Assembly (NCBI GenBank): GCA_946800325.1
Contig: OX326961.1
Location: 46,401,415-46,465,414 of the forward strand
Direction: 5' to 3'
Source of the DNA: Luzula sylvatica
Taxonomy: Eukaryota; Streptophyta; Magnoliopsida; Poales; Juncaceae
DNA: 64,000 nucleotides
In this document: positions 34,101-45,835 of the stretch, in pieces
How the letters are laid out: each line of letters starts with the position of its first letter
How positions within the stretch are numbered: position 1 is the first letter of the stretch
Translations under genes and position numbers: made by a program
The notes under the pieces: generated by a model
What the model saw: only the letters and a program-made list of their open reading frames with translations
Told to the model about the DNA's origin: nothing
The model's database searches: none

Positions 34101-35695
34101 GTAATTTCCAATAATTCGTTGGATCTTTCTCCAACCTTTGAAGAATGATGCCCTTTGTCGTCTTGCCTAATAAATAAGTATCGCATTAATCAATCAAATC
34201 TAATTCGAATGATTCTAGCAATCCATCATATGGAATCTAAATACGCGTATCTCGTTTATATGGCCATGACGGCAACGCCAAAAGAAACAATCAACTTCTA
34301 GGTTTAATCCTCCTCGGATTTCACCGTTCTTTGAGTCATTAGTTTGGACAACTCCTTGTCCGAACTTTCTGTTTGGAAAACATTTTCCCAAAATACCCTT
34401 AGACATTTATTTCTTTCGATCCCGCCTTTGAATTACAAGGACATCCACGCATCTATATGCACTGGATTCCTCGGATGCTTCGAGCATCTCCAATTCAAAT
34501 TTGAATCGCAGCTTATGCAATCTCGGGATCGACTTATCTATCGAATGCATATGATATTCGGTCACAAAGATCAAATCTCGTACCATCAACACATGAGTGT
34601 TAATTAAATACCCATAGGCGTCTCAAAATTAACCTACTCTTTGAGCCGCATTGAACCATTCAACGCACTCTAGCTCCTGAAATTATTTCATGAACGTTGT
34701 GTTTTATTTTCTTATGCACCCGAATTCTCAAAACATTTTTGAAAATATGTATCTTTACATGCCACCACAAGGCACGTAATATCGTTCGATTCTTTCTTAA
34801 GTTTATCGAACCCGGCTTTCTCTAAAGCCAAAGCCTCGAGCCCCGAATTTTCCATTTCCGTGTCCAACATGTTCCTTTAAGTCTAAGAACTATTCTTTGA
34901 CTATCAAGGTTAAGAACGGTAATTCCGGCCCAAAAGTCATCTATCATATCGATCTCATCGATATATTTGGTGTTGCTTAAAACATAATTCTAAACGGATG
35001 ATGAAAATTAAGCTCCTAACCATGCGTACTTAATCTATATGCTTATATGATGATTATATGTTAATTATATGCTAGTGTTATTTTATCGAATCGACAAGCC
35101 TCATATCGATACGGGACTCTAAGTCCATAACACTTGAGATCCATATTTCGTAATCCTCCCACAAGTGACGTAGGCCTATCGAGTGGGATCTCACTTATTT
35201 AGGTAGGATATAATCCAATCGTATCATATACGACTCTCAACTTTTATAGAATTTCGGTGATGGATCGTATCATATACAATCCCAATTCCGTGTGTGCATT
35301 CTATCTATGCTCCGAACTCTAATCGGATTAGCTTTGACGGTTAAACTAAAACCATACTAAACGTATCAACTAGTTTAAATTTAAACATGCCTGACGAAGG
35401 CCCAATCCACATTTAAATTATACAAAAGCTTATTGTCCTATTGAACTACGCGTATACACATGCCTGACGAAGGCCCAATCCACACGTATATTTGTAAACA
35501 AACATGACAACTGTTTATATGGGAGACATCTAGTTAGTTTATAATTAAGCAAAATTCTATCATTTCAAATTTCGCTGTGAGGGATTTGTTGTGTCATACA
35601 TCAACTTACTATGTTTTATATTCACAAGGTTTTCATAAATGCAAATGATTTGAATTTTTGGGAGGGTAATTATTCTAAATAACTACTATTCTATA
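31150..35695 (-). pseudogene. Decayed Copia-type retrotransposon interior
   Basis: On the - strand, DNA at 33640-33790 still resembles the end of Copia integrase. It carries the trace of ERRNRTLLDMVRSMM and, after a poly(A) interruption, GYALETAALMNG. A reverse-transcriptase-like trace (a KQWY-type segment) lies near 32100. Integrase lying 5' of reverse transcriptase is the Copia order (Gag-PR-INT-RT-RH). The reading frame is broken by many indels and stops, so no protein can be made. A run of about 22 T (33681-33702) interrupts the conserved segment before GYALETA. The word GCCTGACGAAGGCCCAATCCACA is repeated at 35389 and 35462 in the leader region (23 bases, coordinates given instead of further sequence). 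No 3' LTR could be found beyond 31150. Confidence 0.75.
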
Positions 35696-36310
35696 TGTAG
35701 GGTTACGCACACATTTATCAAAGTGTGCAGCGGAATTAGTTTCGCATGCGTAACCTAATTCTACCGGGATCACGTTCTAAAACCATCCAAAAAGGAAGAG
35801 TTGGATAAATTACCTCGTACAAGTTAGTACGTGACGCTTTCTTATCCAAATCCACGAACCTTCTCCAAGGAGTGCTTGTGCAATCCCTCTACTCGTGTCC
35901 ACCTCGATTTCGTCCGATCGGAATCGCCAACGTCGTTCTAGTCGCCGTCACGATCGATTCTCTCAAGATCTTTGCTCAAATCTCCCTCTCAATCTCTCTG
36001 CTCAAATCTCCCTCTCAATCTCTCAAGACCTAATCTAGAATTATGTGGAAGAAGGAGAGAGAAATGGCGGCTCAAAACCCTAAAACTCGAAAAAAACTTA
36101 GGTTAAACGAAATCAGAATTATATATATATAGGAATTAAGTCAGTTCGAACGCACCTAAATGGTTCGTTCGAACGCACTTAAGTAGTTCGTTCGAACTAA
36201 CCCAAATCTGACTGTCACGAATAAGTCCGTTCTAACGCACTCATATAGTTCGTTCGAACGAACCTAATTCTGGTTGATTAGTGCATCCATGTCCCATGAA
36301 CCCTCCTCTT
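35696..36310 (-). mobile_element. 5' LTR of the Copia element (copy B)
   Basis: Read on the - strand it ends ...GTGCGTAACCCTACA at 35696 and is homologous to 1200-1628. It carries a TATA-like ATATATATA at about 36121. Its U3 (36140-36270) has an array of GTTCGTTCGAACG near-palindromes that copy A lacks. The outer boundary near 36310 is uncertain. Confidence 0.6.
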
Positions 36311-38580
36311 GGTTGATGAAGTTGGCTACTTTCAAGCGCCTTGAGTAATTCGAAGTAGGTTTATCGGTTATCCAATTGGGGTACCATGGGACGCCGATGG
36401 CCGGACAAAGGCGACCGTGTTGGGAATTCACCCGTCCCCGGGCCCGCGCAGCGGATATGTAGGCCCGGTCCGATTCCCTAAATTCAAGATCACGCCATGA
36501 CTTCGAGGGTACGATGCAATAGAAGGATAGACGATTACCTGTTCAGTATTCTGCATGAACCTGTTCAGTATTCTGTCCATACGAAATTGGTAAATTCTTC
36601 TGACAGAAATTCAACCTAGGGGTGTACGTATACCGGGTTGGGCGGGTTCTTATCGAAACTATAACCCAACCCACTTAGAACGGGTCTCTATTTTTCCAAC
36701 CCAACCCAACCCATGATACTTATAAAAATTTCGAAACCCAACATAACCGGGTTGGGCGGTTTGGGCGGGTTAGCCGGGTTTTTTTTGCCGATTATATACT
36801 ATATAGATATGTATTCGATTATTCATATGTAACCAAAAAAATATTGAATAAAAACTATATTTTTTGATTAAATCATCAAAATTATTTAACAAACACATGA
36901 ATCACAATTGAAAAATAAATTATAATTTAATTAAACCATATAATATCACAAACACCCAATTCGATGGTACCAATTGTACTCGCGAGATTCATATAATATA
37001 ACATTAATTAAGTAAATGGGAACTCTAAATTTATGTCCCGTGAAAAAGTTTTATGTTGTTAGTTTATTTATTTCAACTTCGTATACTTCCGGCGTGACGA
37101 AAATAAAAGAAAGGATTTCATCATGTTATTGACAATTGAGTTTTGTTACGAACTTGTTGTTAGTAAATTAGTGGACTTGTGGTTGTGTGTTAGTGGATTA
37201 TTAATTGAAGTGAAGAAAAACTAAGTCTAGTCTATGTTAAACTAATGTAGAGGATAAATATTGTAATTAATTTTCTAAAATATTAGAGATATAAATAAAT
37301 TTTTCATAATTAATTGAAAATTTGATAGTCTATGGGTCGGGTTGGGTTAATCCGGGTTTTTAATTTCAAATTCACAACCCGACCCACAAAAACCGGGTCG
37401 GTTCGGGTCCCGACTAAACAATTTTGAAACCCGCAAAAACGGGTTGGTCCGGGTCGGATTGGGCGGGTTGGGCGGGTTAGAGAAATTTGTGTACACCTCT
37501 AATTCAACCTACACGAAAGTTGTAGATAATCGTATTATCTACCCAACCTAATTTGGTCTGGACCAATTGGAGTTCGTATGCAAAAGTTATGACTGTTTTA
37601 CTAACTGTATGTCATACTGTTGCACCCTTTCGGTATTTCATAGAAACGACACTGATACTTCGTTCATATGAAATATATTTCTACATGAAGGTTGTAGATA
37701 ATCTTATTATCTATCTAACCCAATTTGAACCATTCAAATTGGATTTTCCTACTGAACGATATGACCACGAATGTACGCTTACATTCGTTTATCCTTGTGT
37801 ACATTTTTACGGTTGATCCGAAACTGTATTTCCTTCAGACCGTCCCCTGGAAGCCATTTAACATTGTTGATTAAAAAAGGTCGTTGAGCAAGGATACTTT
37901 GCCAAATTTTTGTAGATTATGCTTTCCTCTTAGTAAGCCAAATGGTGTTGGATGGGAAGTATTTAGCTTTAGCTATCCGAACCCATAGTTTGCTTTCATT
38001 CGTAAGTAAGGTCCAAAGATTTTTTTTTAGAGCATTAATGAGTATCAAATAAAACTGCCAACTCAGAATTCGAACTACAGTCCGTCATGACGCAACATGA
38101 TCGTCACGACGGAGGTATCCCATTTACTGAGATAGTCGTTTTCATTCTCATCCATCATGACGGACCAACCAGTCCGTCATGACGGGCCAACCAGTCCGTC
38201 ATGACAGAGTAACCAGTCCGTCACGACGCTATACTCAAAGACTAGCTTCCATATCATTGTCATAGGTCCTCGCGACGGACCAACCAGTCCGTCACGACGG
38301 ACTATGTAATGTATGTTAGTTTTGCATAATCATATTATGCATCTCATCGTTTCGACGAAAGCGTACGTTCATTCTCATGTGTACAATCTTCTAGTTTATC
38401 TATAACCGTATTTCTTTAATCATGGTTTATTTAAATATTCCTAAATATGTTAAATAACCAGTACACCTATTAAATGAAATATTAATTAAATATATAATAT
38501 TATATCAACAAACATAAATAATAACATATAATCGTTTACATACAAGCTAAACATTTTAGTCTAGGACATTATTTCCTTTA
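36311..38580. mobile_element. Second LTR-like region carrying CGTCATGACG palindromes
   Basis: A GC-richer stretch (36340-36530) is followed by repeated blocks CAACCTACACGAAAGTTGTAG and TACATGAAGGTTGTAGATAAT (37504, 37682) and by a palindrome array at 38080-38310. In that array GTCCGTCATGACGGAC-type units recur about every 21 bases, joined by CAACCA. It resembles LTR U3 sequence, but no coding domain or partner LTR was identified. It is interrupted by the hAT-like element at 36617. The ORF at 37553-37816 is not supported. Confidence 0.4.
36617..37501. mobile_element. hAT-like nonautonomous element, GGGTTGGGC repeats
   Basis: 885 bp. The target ATTCAACC is duplicated exactly at 36609-36616 and 37502-37509. 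The termini TAGGGGTGTAC and GTACACCTCTA are inverted with one mismatch. Subterminal zones carry GGGTTGGGCGGGTT / AACCCAACCC words, and the interior is AT-rich. Removing the element rejoins AATTCAACC with TACACGAAAGTTG, which recurs in the host repeat. Confidence 0.93.
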
Positions 38581-38599
38581 GAGATTGAATGGATTTAAT

Positions 38600-38795
38600 T
38601 AAGTGCTTCCGTTCTTACCAGATTGGAACGATAGGCTTTCGTTTTGAACGAAAGGTTACGGTTCTGAACGGAAACTTCCGGGTTGATCGGAAGGATTGTG
38701 TTTCACTTACAATCACTTCGTTCTGGAATTTAAACTTTGAACGTAGGGTTCTGTTCTCGACGAAAGGTTCCGTTCGGAACGAAACCACTATATTT
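38600..38795. repeat. TTTCGTTC-GAACGAAA palindrome cluster
   Basis: At least five near-palindromes of the form TTTCGTTyNGAACGAAA occur within 200 bases (for example 38637-38652 and 38763-38782). The arrangement resembles the arrays at 3825-4135 and 36140-36270 but uses a different core. It may be another LTR U3. The 75-codon ORF over it is not credible. Confidence 0.5.
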
Positions 38796-40038
38796 GGATC
38801 ATTTTATTGCTTATAAAATTGAGTTTAATAAATATAAATTGAGTGTGGGATAACTTATTGGATACTGGATACGTGACTAGTTTTATGATTATGTAACTCG
38901 TGAAAATTTTCAAGATCTTGTATGAAGTCTTCGTGTTCCAATCTTCATGATTTTTCGTGTTCCAGTTTTCACAATTCTACGCTCGCTATCTCCCGCTCTT
39001 GAGCTTATATTGACTTATCTTCGTGCGATGATATTGTTCATATTTATTTTCTTGAAACAATCAAATATAATTTGAACCAATAGTCAATCAAATATAATTT
39101 GAACCAATAGTAATCATGTGATATACATGAGCAGCGAGGAATATAACGTACTCCTAATCTAGGATCTCGTTTTCATGTAAGAGCATGGAGGAAGATTTTA
39201 AATGATATACCTCGGTTCGCACGAAACCAAATTTCCTATTTAGGATTGACCCAAACTTCTGTCTTGTTTTTTCAGTTGATTGATTCTCGTTCAAGATTTC
39301 CGTTGTGATCACTGTAAAATTGAAATTAGAATCATCTTCTCGTAGTCCACCGTGAATCAAACAAAATCGGGGATTAACACAAAATCATAGTCGACGTATT
39401 AATCAACTTGCATGAAATTTCACGATTAGCAAAACCTAATTCTCCGCAATTCCCTCTACAAGAGATTCACTAATGTCCAAAATTAAATTAATTAAGATTT
39501 GTCTTAGCTGGAGAACAAGAGATACTTATGAAAGGGTTAAAATGAGCACGTCAAGTGAAAAAAATACTAATTAGAAATTTGTGGTCGCCATATTGTTCGA
39601 ACCATATATTTTATTCGCTCGTATCATATAACAAATAATCAAAGTTGTAAATAATCAAATTTGTGGTCGCCATATTGGTCGCCATATTGTTCGAATCATA
39701 ATCAAAGTTGTAAATAATTTCATTATATTTCCATCCAATTCGAAACATTCCAATCGGAATTATAACAAATACGTTATGTATGTTTCGCTAAAACTTGTTT
39801 TTTATAAAAACATTGTGATATTTTCGTAGACATTCAATGTATTCAATGTATGATATATTATAAAATATAATATTTTATATGAGTAACATCTTTTATAAAA
39901 AAATTTAAATTAGATTTATATTAGTAGACAAATTATATTTTTTTGCGACGTACATTTAAAACACAAAAGTACCATCAAAATTTAAATAAATAAAAAATCA
40001 AATGATCAGTTATACATATCATATTCTTACTGAATCGT
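38796..40038. other. Intergenic DNA with short direct duplications
   Basis: CAATCAAATATAATTTGAACCAATAG is duplicated in tandem at 39059-39112 (26-base unit). TTTGTGGTCGCCATATTG, GTTCGAA and AATCAAAGTTGTAAATAAT recur at 39577-39715. No gene seen. Confidence 0.5.
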
Positions 40039-40480
40039 TAGGGGTGTGTACACGGATTGGATTAAACGGGTTTTGATGATCATTATGTGAGCTCATTCAA
40101 GTTCGGATTTGAATTTTTGAACCTGACCCAACTCATTATATTTGAAAACCCATTAATATGATACAAGTCGGGTTGGGTGGGTTGGACGGGTTGGACGGGT
40201 TGGTCGGGTCCGATTCGATCAATCAATAATACAATTAAATACAAAAACAAAATAATTTCAAAAAATAAAATATTTTTATATGTAAAACTCAGTAAGCAAT
40301 CAATTGCATAAATTTTATTTTATAATATCACTAAAACAACATACAATGAAATTCAAAACTTCAAATTAAAAAAAATCGACATAAAAATCAAAACTTTTAA
40401 AAATTATCTTATGAATTTATTTGAAACTTTAACCACAACACTTGTCTCCATTTTCTGAAATAAAAAATATGCATTAGCAC

Positions 40481-40482
<2 letters not shown>

Positions 40483-40573
<91 letters not shown>
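40483..40573. repeat. (TA)n microsatellite, about 91 bp
   Basis: Pure TA repeat directly against the CCGCAATAT-repeat element. The tract continues beyond that element at 41462-41478, which suggests the element landed inside it. Confidence 0.95.
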
Positions 40574-40575
<2 letters not shown>

Positions 40576-41461
40576 ATGTTTTAAATTGTGATATTGCGGT
40601 CCATTGCGGTCGGGTCTTTTTTGCAGCGGATTGCGTTTGCGGGCGCAATTGCGGCGCAATAACCTTATTGCGGACAGTCGTTGCGATAAAAAATTATGTA
40701 AAAATAATAGTTTGTTTAAATATAATTTTCACAATATTTTTTATCACCAATAATATCATAAATTTTTTTTTATAATTTTCTTCTAAAAAGAATACAAAAG
40801 TTGATTGTCCATGAACTTTTTCGATGTAAATAAAAGTTGATCATAAAATTTCCATTAAAATAGAAATTATGCGGGATCTTTGGAATTGTATTTTGTTGAA
40901 GAATTTTTTGTCGACATCATAAAAATATCAAAACACTATAACTCAAATTTTAAATCTAAACATAAATGAAATACAATGAAAATTACTAAATTCATACATT
41001 TATAGATGAAAATGACACATTTTAGAAGTTATATACGTTATGAGCATATTTTATCAAATATTTTGATAATAAAACATGGAAACTAAGTATTAAATAATCA
41101 CAAAATTTATGTTATAATATTTATATTAAATAATTCTCGATAAAATTAATTTAACGTGTATTTTGTGTTTAATTTAGGGTAAAAGACAAAATTTCACAAA
41201 TTCAAGCCCATCACTGCATTCCTCTCTTCGAGACGAGCGATTTCGATATAAATTTCATGTAATTTGGTGGAAGGATGAGAAAATTACAACGATTTGAATA
41301 TTATCCGCAATATCATCCGATATATCCGCAATATTACCGATATCTCGCCGCAATTTCCGCAATATCGGAAAAACGCTATATGCCGCAATATTTCGTTGCG
41401 AAATTGCGATTCTAAATCCCAGGCCGCAATATCCGCAATATCGCCGCAATTTTAAACACTG
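40574..41461. mobile_element. hAT-like element with CCGCAATAT subterminal repeats
   Basis: 888 bp. The termini CAATGTTTTAAATTG and CAATTTTAAACACTG are inverted; CAGTGTTT is a common plant hAT end. The right 180 bases are dense in CCGCAATATCCGC words, and the left has TTGCGGTC and GCGCAATTGCGGC. Both flanks read ATATATAT, compatible with an 8-bp duplication but uninformative within a TA repeat. Confidence 0.75.
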
Positions 41462-41478
41462 ATATATATATATATATA

Positions 41479-41706
41479 GAGGATGGCTAAGATACTTAAT
41501 TAAGTATCATGAGTTTGGTACTTAAGACTTTTTGACCATTAGATTTGCTTTGAGATTTGTGAATTTAATGATAATCGTAAACTGATATGGAAATAATTAA
41601 TGATGAGTATATATAGCATTAAAAAACACAAATCTCAAAACAAATCTAATGGTTAAAATATCCTAACTACCAAACCAATGATACTTAATTGAGTATCTTA
41701 GCCATC

Positions 41707-41709
<3 letters not shown>
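41479..41709. mobile_element. 231-bp MITE, copy 1, in a (TA)n tract
   Basis: Inverted ends GAGGATGGCTAAGATACT-AATT at both sides, with one mismatch over about 23 bases. The internal sequence continues the inverted repeat in part (TTTGAGATTTGTG / CACAAATCTCAAAA). It is flanked on both sides by TATATA. Copies 2 and 3 are at 41767 and 57561. Confidence 0.9.
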
Positions 41710-41766
<57 letters not shown>

Positions 41767-41773
<7 letters not shown>

Positions 41774-41997
41774 ACTAAGATACTTAATTAAATATCATGA
41801 GTTTGGTACTTAAGATTTTTTAACCATTAAATTTGCTTTGAGATTCGCACATTTAATGATTAACATAAACTGATATGACATTAGTTAATGATGAGTATAT
41901 ATAATATTAAAAAACACAAATCTCAAAGCAAATATAATGGTCAAAAAATCATAAGTACCAAACCCATGATACTTAATTGAGTATCTTATCCATCCTC
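41767..41997. mobile_element. 231-bp MITE, copy 2
   Basis: Same family and length as copy 1. Inverted ends GAGGATGACTAAGATACT and (from the right) GAGGATGGATAAGATACT. It is preceded by a compound (TA)n(GA)n tract (41710-41766). The space between copies 1 and 2 is nothing but microsatellite. Confidence 0.9.
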
Positions 41998-42592
41998 ATA
42001 TGAATAAATTCTTACTTTTGGTAACTAATCATGAATCCTCAAAAGTGATGTATCCCCTGATAATTTAGTGATTGTGAGCTATGTTAAAATAACAAAATCG
42101 TGAGTGAATAATTGTCATCAAAATATATTACATTATGATAAACGAGTTATTTACGATAGAGAAAAAGGCTGGCCTGATGTACGACATGAAATGAAATAAT
42201 ACTATAAATGAAAGAAATATATTATTGACATGTTATATTATTTCCTCAAGACAAAAACAGAACAAAAAAATAATTTATATAAAAAAGAGAGTTAATAACT
42301 TAAAAACATAACAAGTCATACATATTTTCATATTCATAAACAAAATTCAGTAAAAAATCCAGACATGTCTAATTTGAATTTCAGTACATATTTCGTTTCT
42401 ATTAAAATTATTTACTAATCATAAAAAATCCAGATCGAATTGGGTTAATACGAGTATTTAACTTCTAACCCATAAATCGATCCATAATTCGGGTTTTTCA
42501 AGATTCAAATTCAAACCCAAATTAGTAAAAATCAGGTCGGATCGAATTGGGTTGGACGAGTTGGATAGATTTTTGATTTTTTTACACCCCTA

Positions 42593-43794
42593 TGAATACA
42601 AAGGAGTCTCAAAACACAAAAGAAGGTTCATAGACTAATTGCAAATTTGCAATTCTTCCACACGCAAATTATAAACGACACGAGCAAAATTAATTAATTA
42701 AACTAATCTCCTCGTTGACTACCGGGACCTCCGCGAAGACCATTGACCCTTTTATTGCCCCTCATCATTACACGTGTTGCCTTCTCACGACCTCTGCTTG
42801 CCGCCACTTTGTGCTTCACAGCTAATGCTAAATGGAGTTTTCCAGTTAATTTAAAAATGGAGATGATTTGGTAGTTAGTTAACTCCTGATTCCTGAACTG
42901 ATAGTTCAGTAATTTATTTTTGAGGGTGAAATATTAGTATTACTGTATTAGTTAGAATTTAGAAATTAAACTTAGTGGTGGGGCTTCTATTCCTTTTGTG
43001 ATAAAGTAAAGTAGACAAAAAAGAGTTATATAGGCTCTTTTTTTCTTTGTTTGTCTGTGGTAAAGATTGGTGTTTGATTTGAAGAATTTTGGTGGTTAAC
43101 TTTTTTTTTTCCAGAGGATTTTTTTTTTAATATAACTCATGAATATGTATAATAAGAAATTATTAGTTAATTACTTAACTTCAATCAGAAAATCTTCGAA
43201 TTAGGACATCATTTGAATTGAAAACACCAATTTAATATTTTGTATATGTTTTTTTTTTACTTAAATCATAAATATAATGTTAGATAATTGGTACAAATTT
43301 TAATCATGATTTCATATGTCAAGAGTTTTGCTACCCGAATAGTTATTTTTTGATTCTTCGTAGTTTCAAGAATTTTATATAATTTATTTGTAATTGTAAT
43401 TGTAATATTCTTTAAAAAAAATAATAGTTATTATTAGTATAATAAAATTAAATATTTTGTAAATCTTGCAACACCACATATTTTCATATAAAAAACCTAA
43501 ATGTTATCGTCAATTATTACTAATAAACGTGACGAATGAAAAACGATTTCAATTAGATGATCTTGTTCATAACCTCTTTGATATTTTTCAAGAGAGAATT
43601 ACAACAACGTGATGAATGAAAAATGATTTCAGTTAGACGAAGAGTACTTTTTTGAAAATATGAGTTGCATATACAAACTCAGACTAGCATAAATGTCAGG
43701 CCGGCCCTGGATATAACGTCAATAAAGAAAAGATCTTATTCAATCATTATTTTTATTATATGAAGAATCGAGTGATATTATGTAATTAATCATG
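42593..43794. other. Intergenic DNA with one coding-like patch
   Basis: AT-rich except for 42703-42850. That patch is GC-richer and open on the - strand (see findings); I do not call a gene. A TATATAA-like motif on the - strand lies at 43026-43033. Confidence 0.35.
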
Positions 43795-43973
43795 CAATAA
43801 TCATAGGCACCTAGATTTTTTATCTAGATTTGCACCTAGAAATACACGTGGCATTCAAATTTAGAATTTCTAAAATTTATTTCCATTTAAAAGTTTGATG
43901 TGGCTGCACCGTGATTTGCCACGTATGTTTCTAGATGAAATCTAGGTGCGAAATCTAGGTGCCTATCATTATT
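43795..43973. mobile_element. 179-bp MITE with AGGCACCTAG ends
   Basis: Inverted ends AATAATCATAGGCACCTAGAT (left) and its near-perfect reverse complement (right), one mismatch in 21. It contains AATACACGTGGCA and TTTGCCACGTATG. A truncated relative is at 28414-28515. Confidence 0.8.
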
Positions 43974-45565
43974 GATTAATCATGTATTATATTTAGAAAA
44001 TATACTTTGACAAATTTTCAGCAAAATCATTAAGGATGTTCACAAATTGTCGAGTTATACAATTTTTTAAATTGTTTGGGAAAGTCGTTCATATATAAAT
44101 TTTAGTTTCATTCAAAAAATACAATAGTATATATTATTATATAATTTTTATTTTCAAAATATTCTCAACCAAATTAGAAGCAACATTATATATAGTAATA
44201 TATACTATGTTGTTTTCACTATCAAAATATTTTCATCTCAACCAAACACTGCATAATAAGATAAACATGAGTTTTAAAATTTATTTTTGCTTCATAATTT
44301 AATTCTTCAAACAAACTATGGAGCGTGGCCAATTCACCGACTTTAATGATAGACCTCAATGAAACCAACTTAAACATGATTTCTTCTTAAATTAGAAATA
44401 AATGCTAATGCACCAAAAAGAGAAGATTTAATGTAACCCATATATACAAATTCATACCCTTGTATTTGACCATTCTAGAGATAAGATTTATTATAAGCTT
44501 TATAATAAAGTAGTGTTACTAAGATATTATTTCGTATACTCCAAGGTAGGTCTCGAGATATACTAAAAAAAGTGTTGCAATAACCCCTAATTTTTGTTTC
44601 ATTTTTTCTTCTTCTTTTAAAATCAATTTTGGAAGAAAAAAGAGGAAAACAAATCACTCGAGTCCTTCAATAAAAATATTTGGATATATAGATAAAATTA
44701 AAATTAAATATTTGGTGTATACAAAATGGCTAAAATTAGTCAAAAATTGGATAGAATGAGAATATAAATGTAAGGGTGATGTGCAATGAAATATGGGAAA
44801 GGTGGTAACTCATCGACTTAAATTATTTCTATATTGATTATGATGTATAGTTGTTTTTCTAATATCAATAGAAGTATGAAATATGAACATGTCCGGTTTT
44901 GTATTTTGAAGAATTTTGACAATTATTATTACGAAATCTTGAAACTCAAAAAGTGATTTTATAATTTGCTAAAATATCCTGACTATTACTCAACTGTGTT
45001 GATGAATTTTTTAAAAAATTTCTGATATTTTGTTGAAAACTCTCTAATTTTTTTTTTGAAAGCAACTTATAGTTGTATGATTTATTTAAACAAATGAATT
45101 ACATCGAATTATATTATTTAAGAAAAATAAAAAATAAAAAATATATAGGCCCATTGCAACTAGAAAAATCTAGATTTTACTGAAAACAACTTGAACTTAC
45201 TATAATTTCGATGAAAAAACTAGAAATTTCAAGAAAAATTTGCCGAAAATCCTTGATTTTGCTCATAATTTGTTGAAAATCCCTAGATTTGACTGAAATC
45301 TGCTTAAAAACTCCTGGATTCTTCTGAAATAAATTTCTCCAAAATTTCCTAGATATTACTTTTCAGAAAAAAAAAAATTCAAAGGAATTAAGGAACTAAC
45401 GTCTATACGAGATATAGATCCCCATATTAAGGAACTTAACCTCACACAAATTGCTAAAATGTCTTCAAAACTATTCATTATATTTGTTATTTAAAAAGGT
45501 GCATACATAATATTTAGAGTTTTTGCGGGGACACACGAGTGAAAATGAAAAACTTTAAAACATAA
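43974..45565. other. Intergenic DNA, nothing recognised
   Basis: AT-rich with no domain, repeat family or RNA gene that I could support. Around 45160-45370 a short phrase (GAAAATCCCTAGATTT-like) recurs loosely five or six times. Confidence 0.35.
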
Positions 45566-45835
45566 AAAAATGAGTAGTGATGTACACCCCTAGTATTTTT
45601 CTCTCACATCCTTAATGACGGGGATATGATTTAACACTTTCAAAATTAACATACAAAAACATGATTTAACATCTTAATTTATGATTTAATTATCTGAATT
45701 TATGATTGAACATATAATTAAGATATTAAATCATGAATTAAAATGTTAATTTTTAAAGTGTTAAATTATATCCAAATCATCAAAATACCGGGAAAAATGA
45801 GGTATGTCCAACATTTCCCTAAAAAAATTGGAAAG
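45566..45835. mobile_element. MITE-like element with GATTTAACATCTTAATT words
   Basis: An inverted-repeat segment: GATATGATTTAACACTTT near 45627 against AAAGTGTTAAATTATATC near 45755, with ATGATTTAACATCTTAATT between. The right end is AGGTATGTCCAACATTTCCC. The same words occur at 52960-53145, where the right part continues at 54145 after an insertion. No target duplication was established. Confidence 0.55.

Larger units (their letters stand above)
40039..42592. mobile_element. hAT-like element hosting nested insertions
   Basis: The outer termini TAGGGGTGTGTACA (40039) and TTACACCCCTA (42592) are inverted. Subterminal words are GGGTTGGACGGGTT on the left and AATTGGGTTGGACGAG on the right. The flanks TGAATCGT and TGAATACA agree at 5 of 8 bases, so any target duplication has decayed. 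Inside lie a (TA)n tract, an 888-bp CCGCAATAT-repeat element and two 231-bp MITEs, which account for much of the 2.55 kb. Confidence 0.65.

Noticed and set aside
39059..39112. Direct repeats as a CRISPR array
   Set aside because: Only two adjacent copies without spacers, in plant nuclear DNA.
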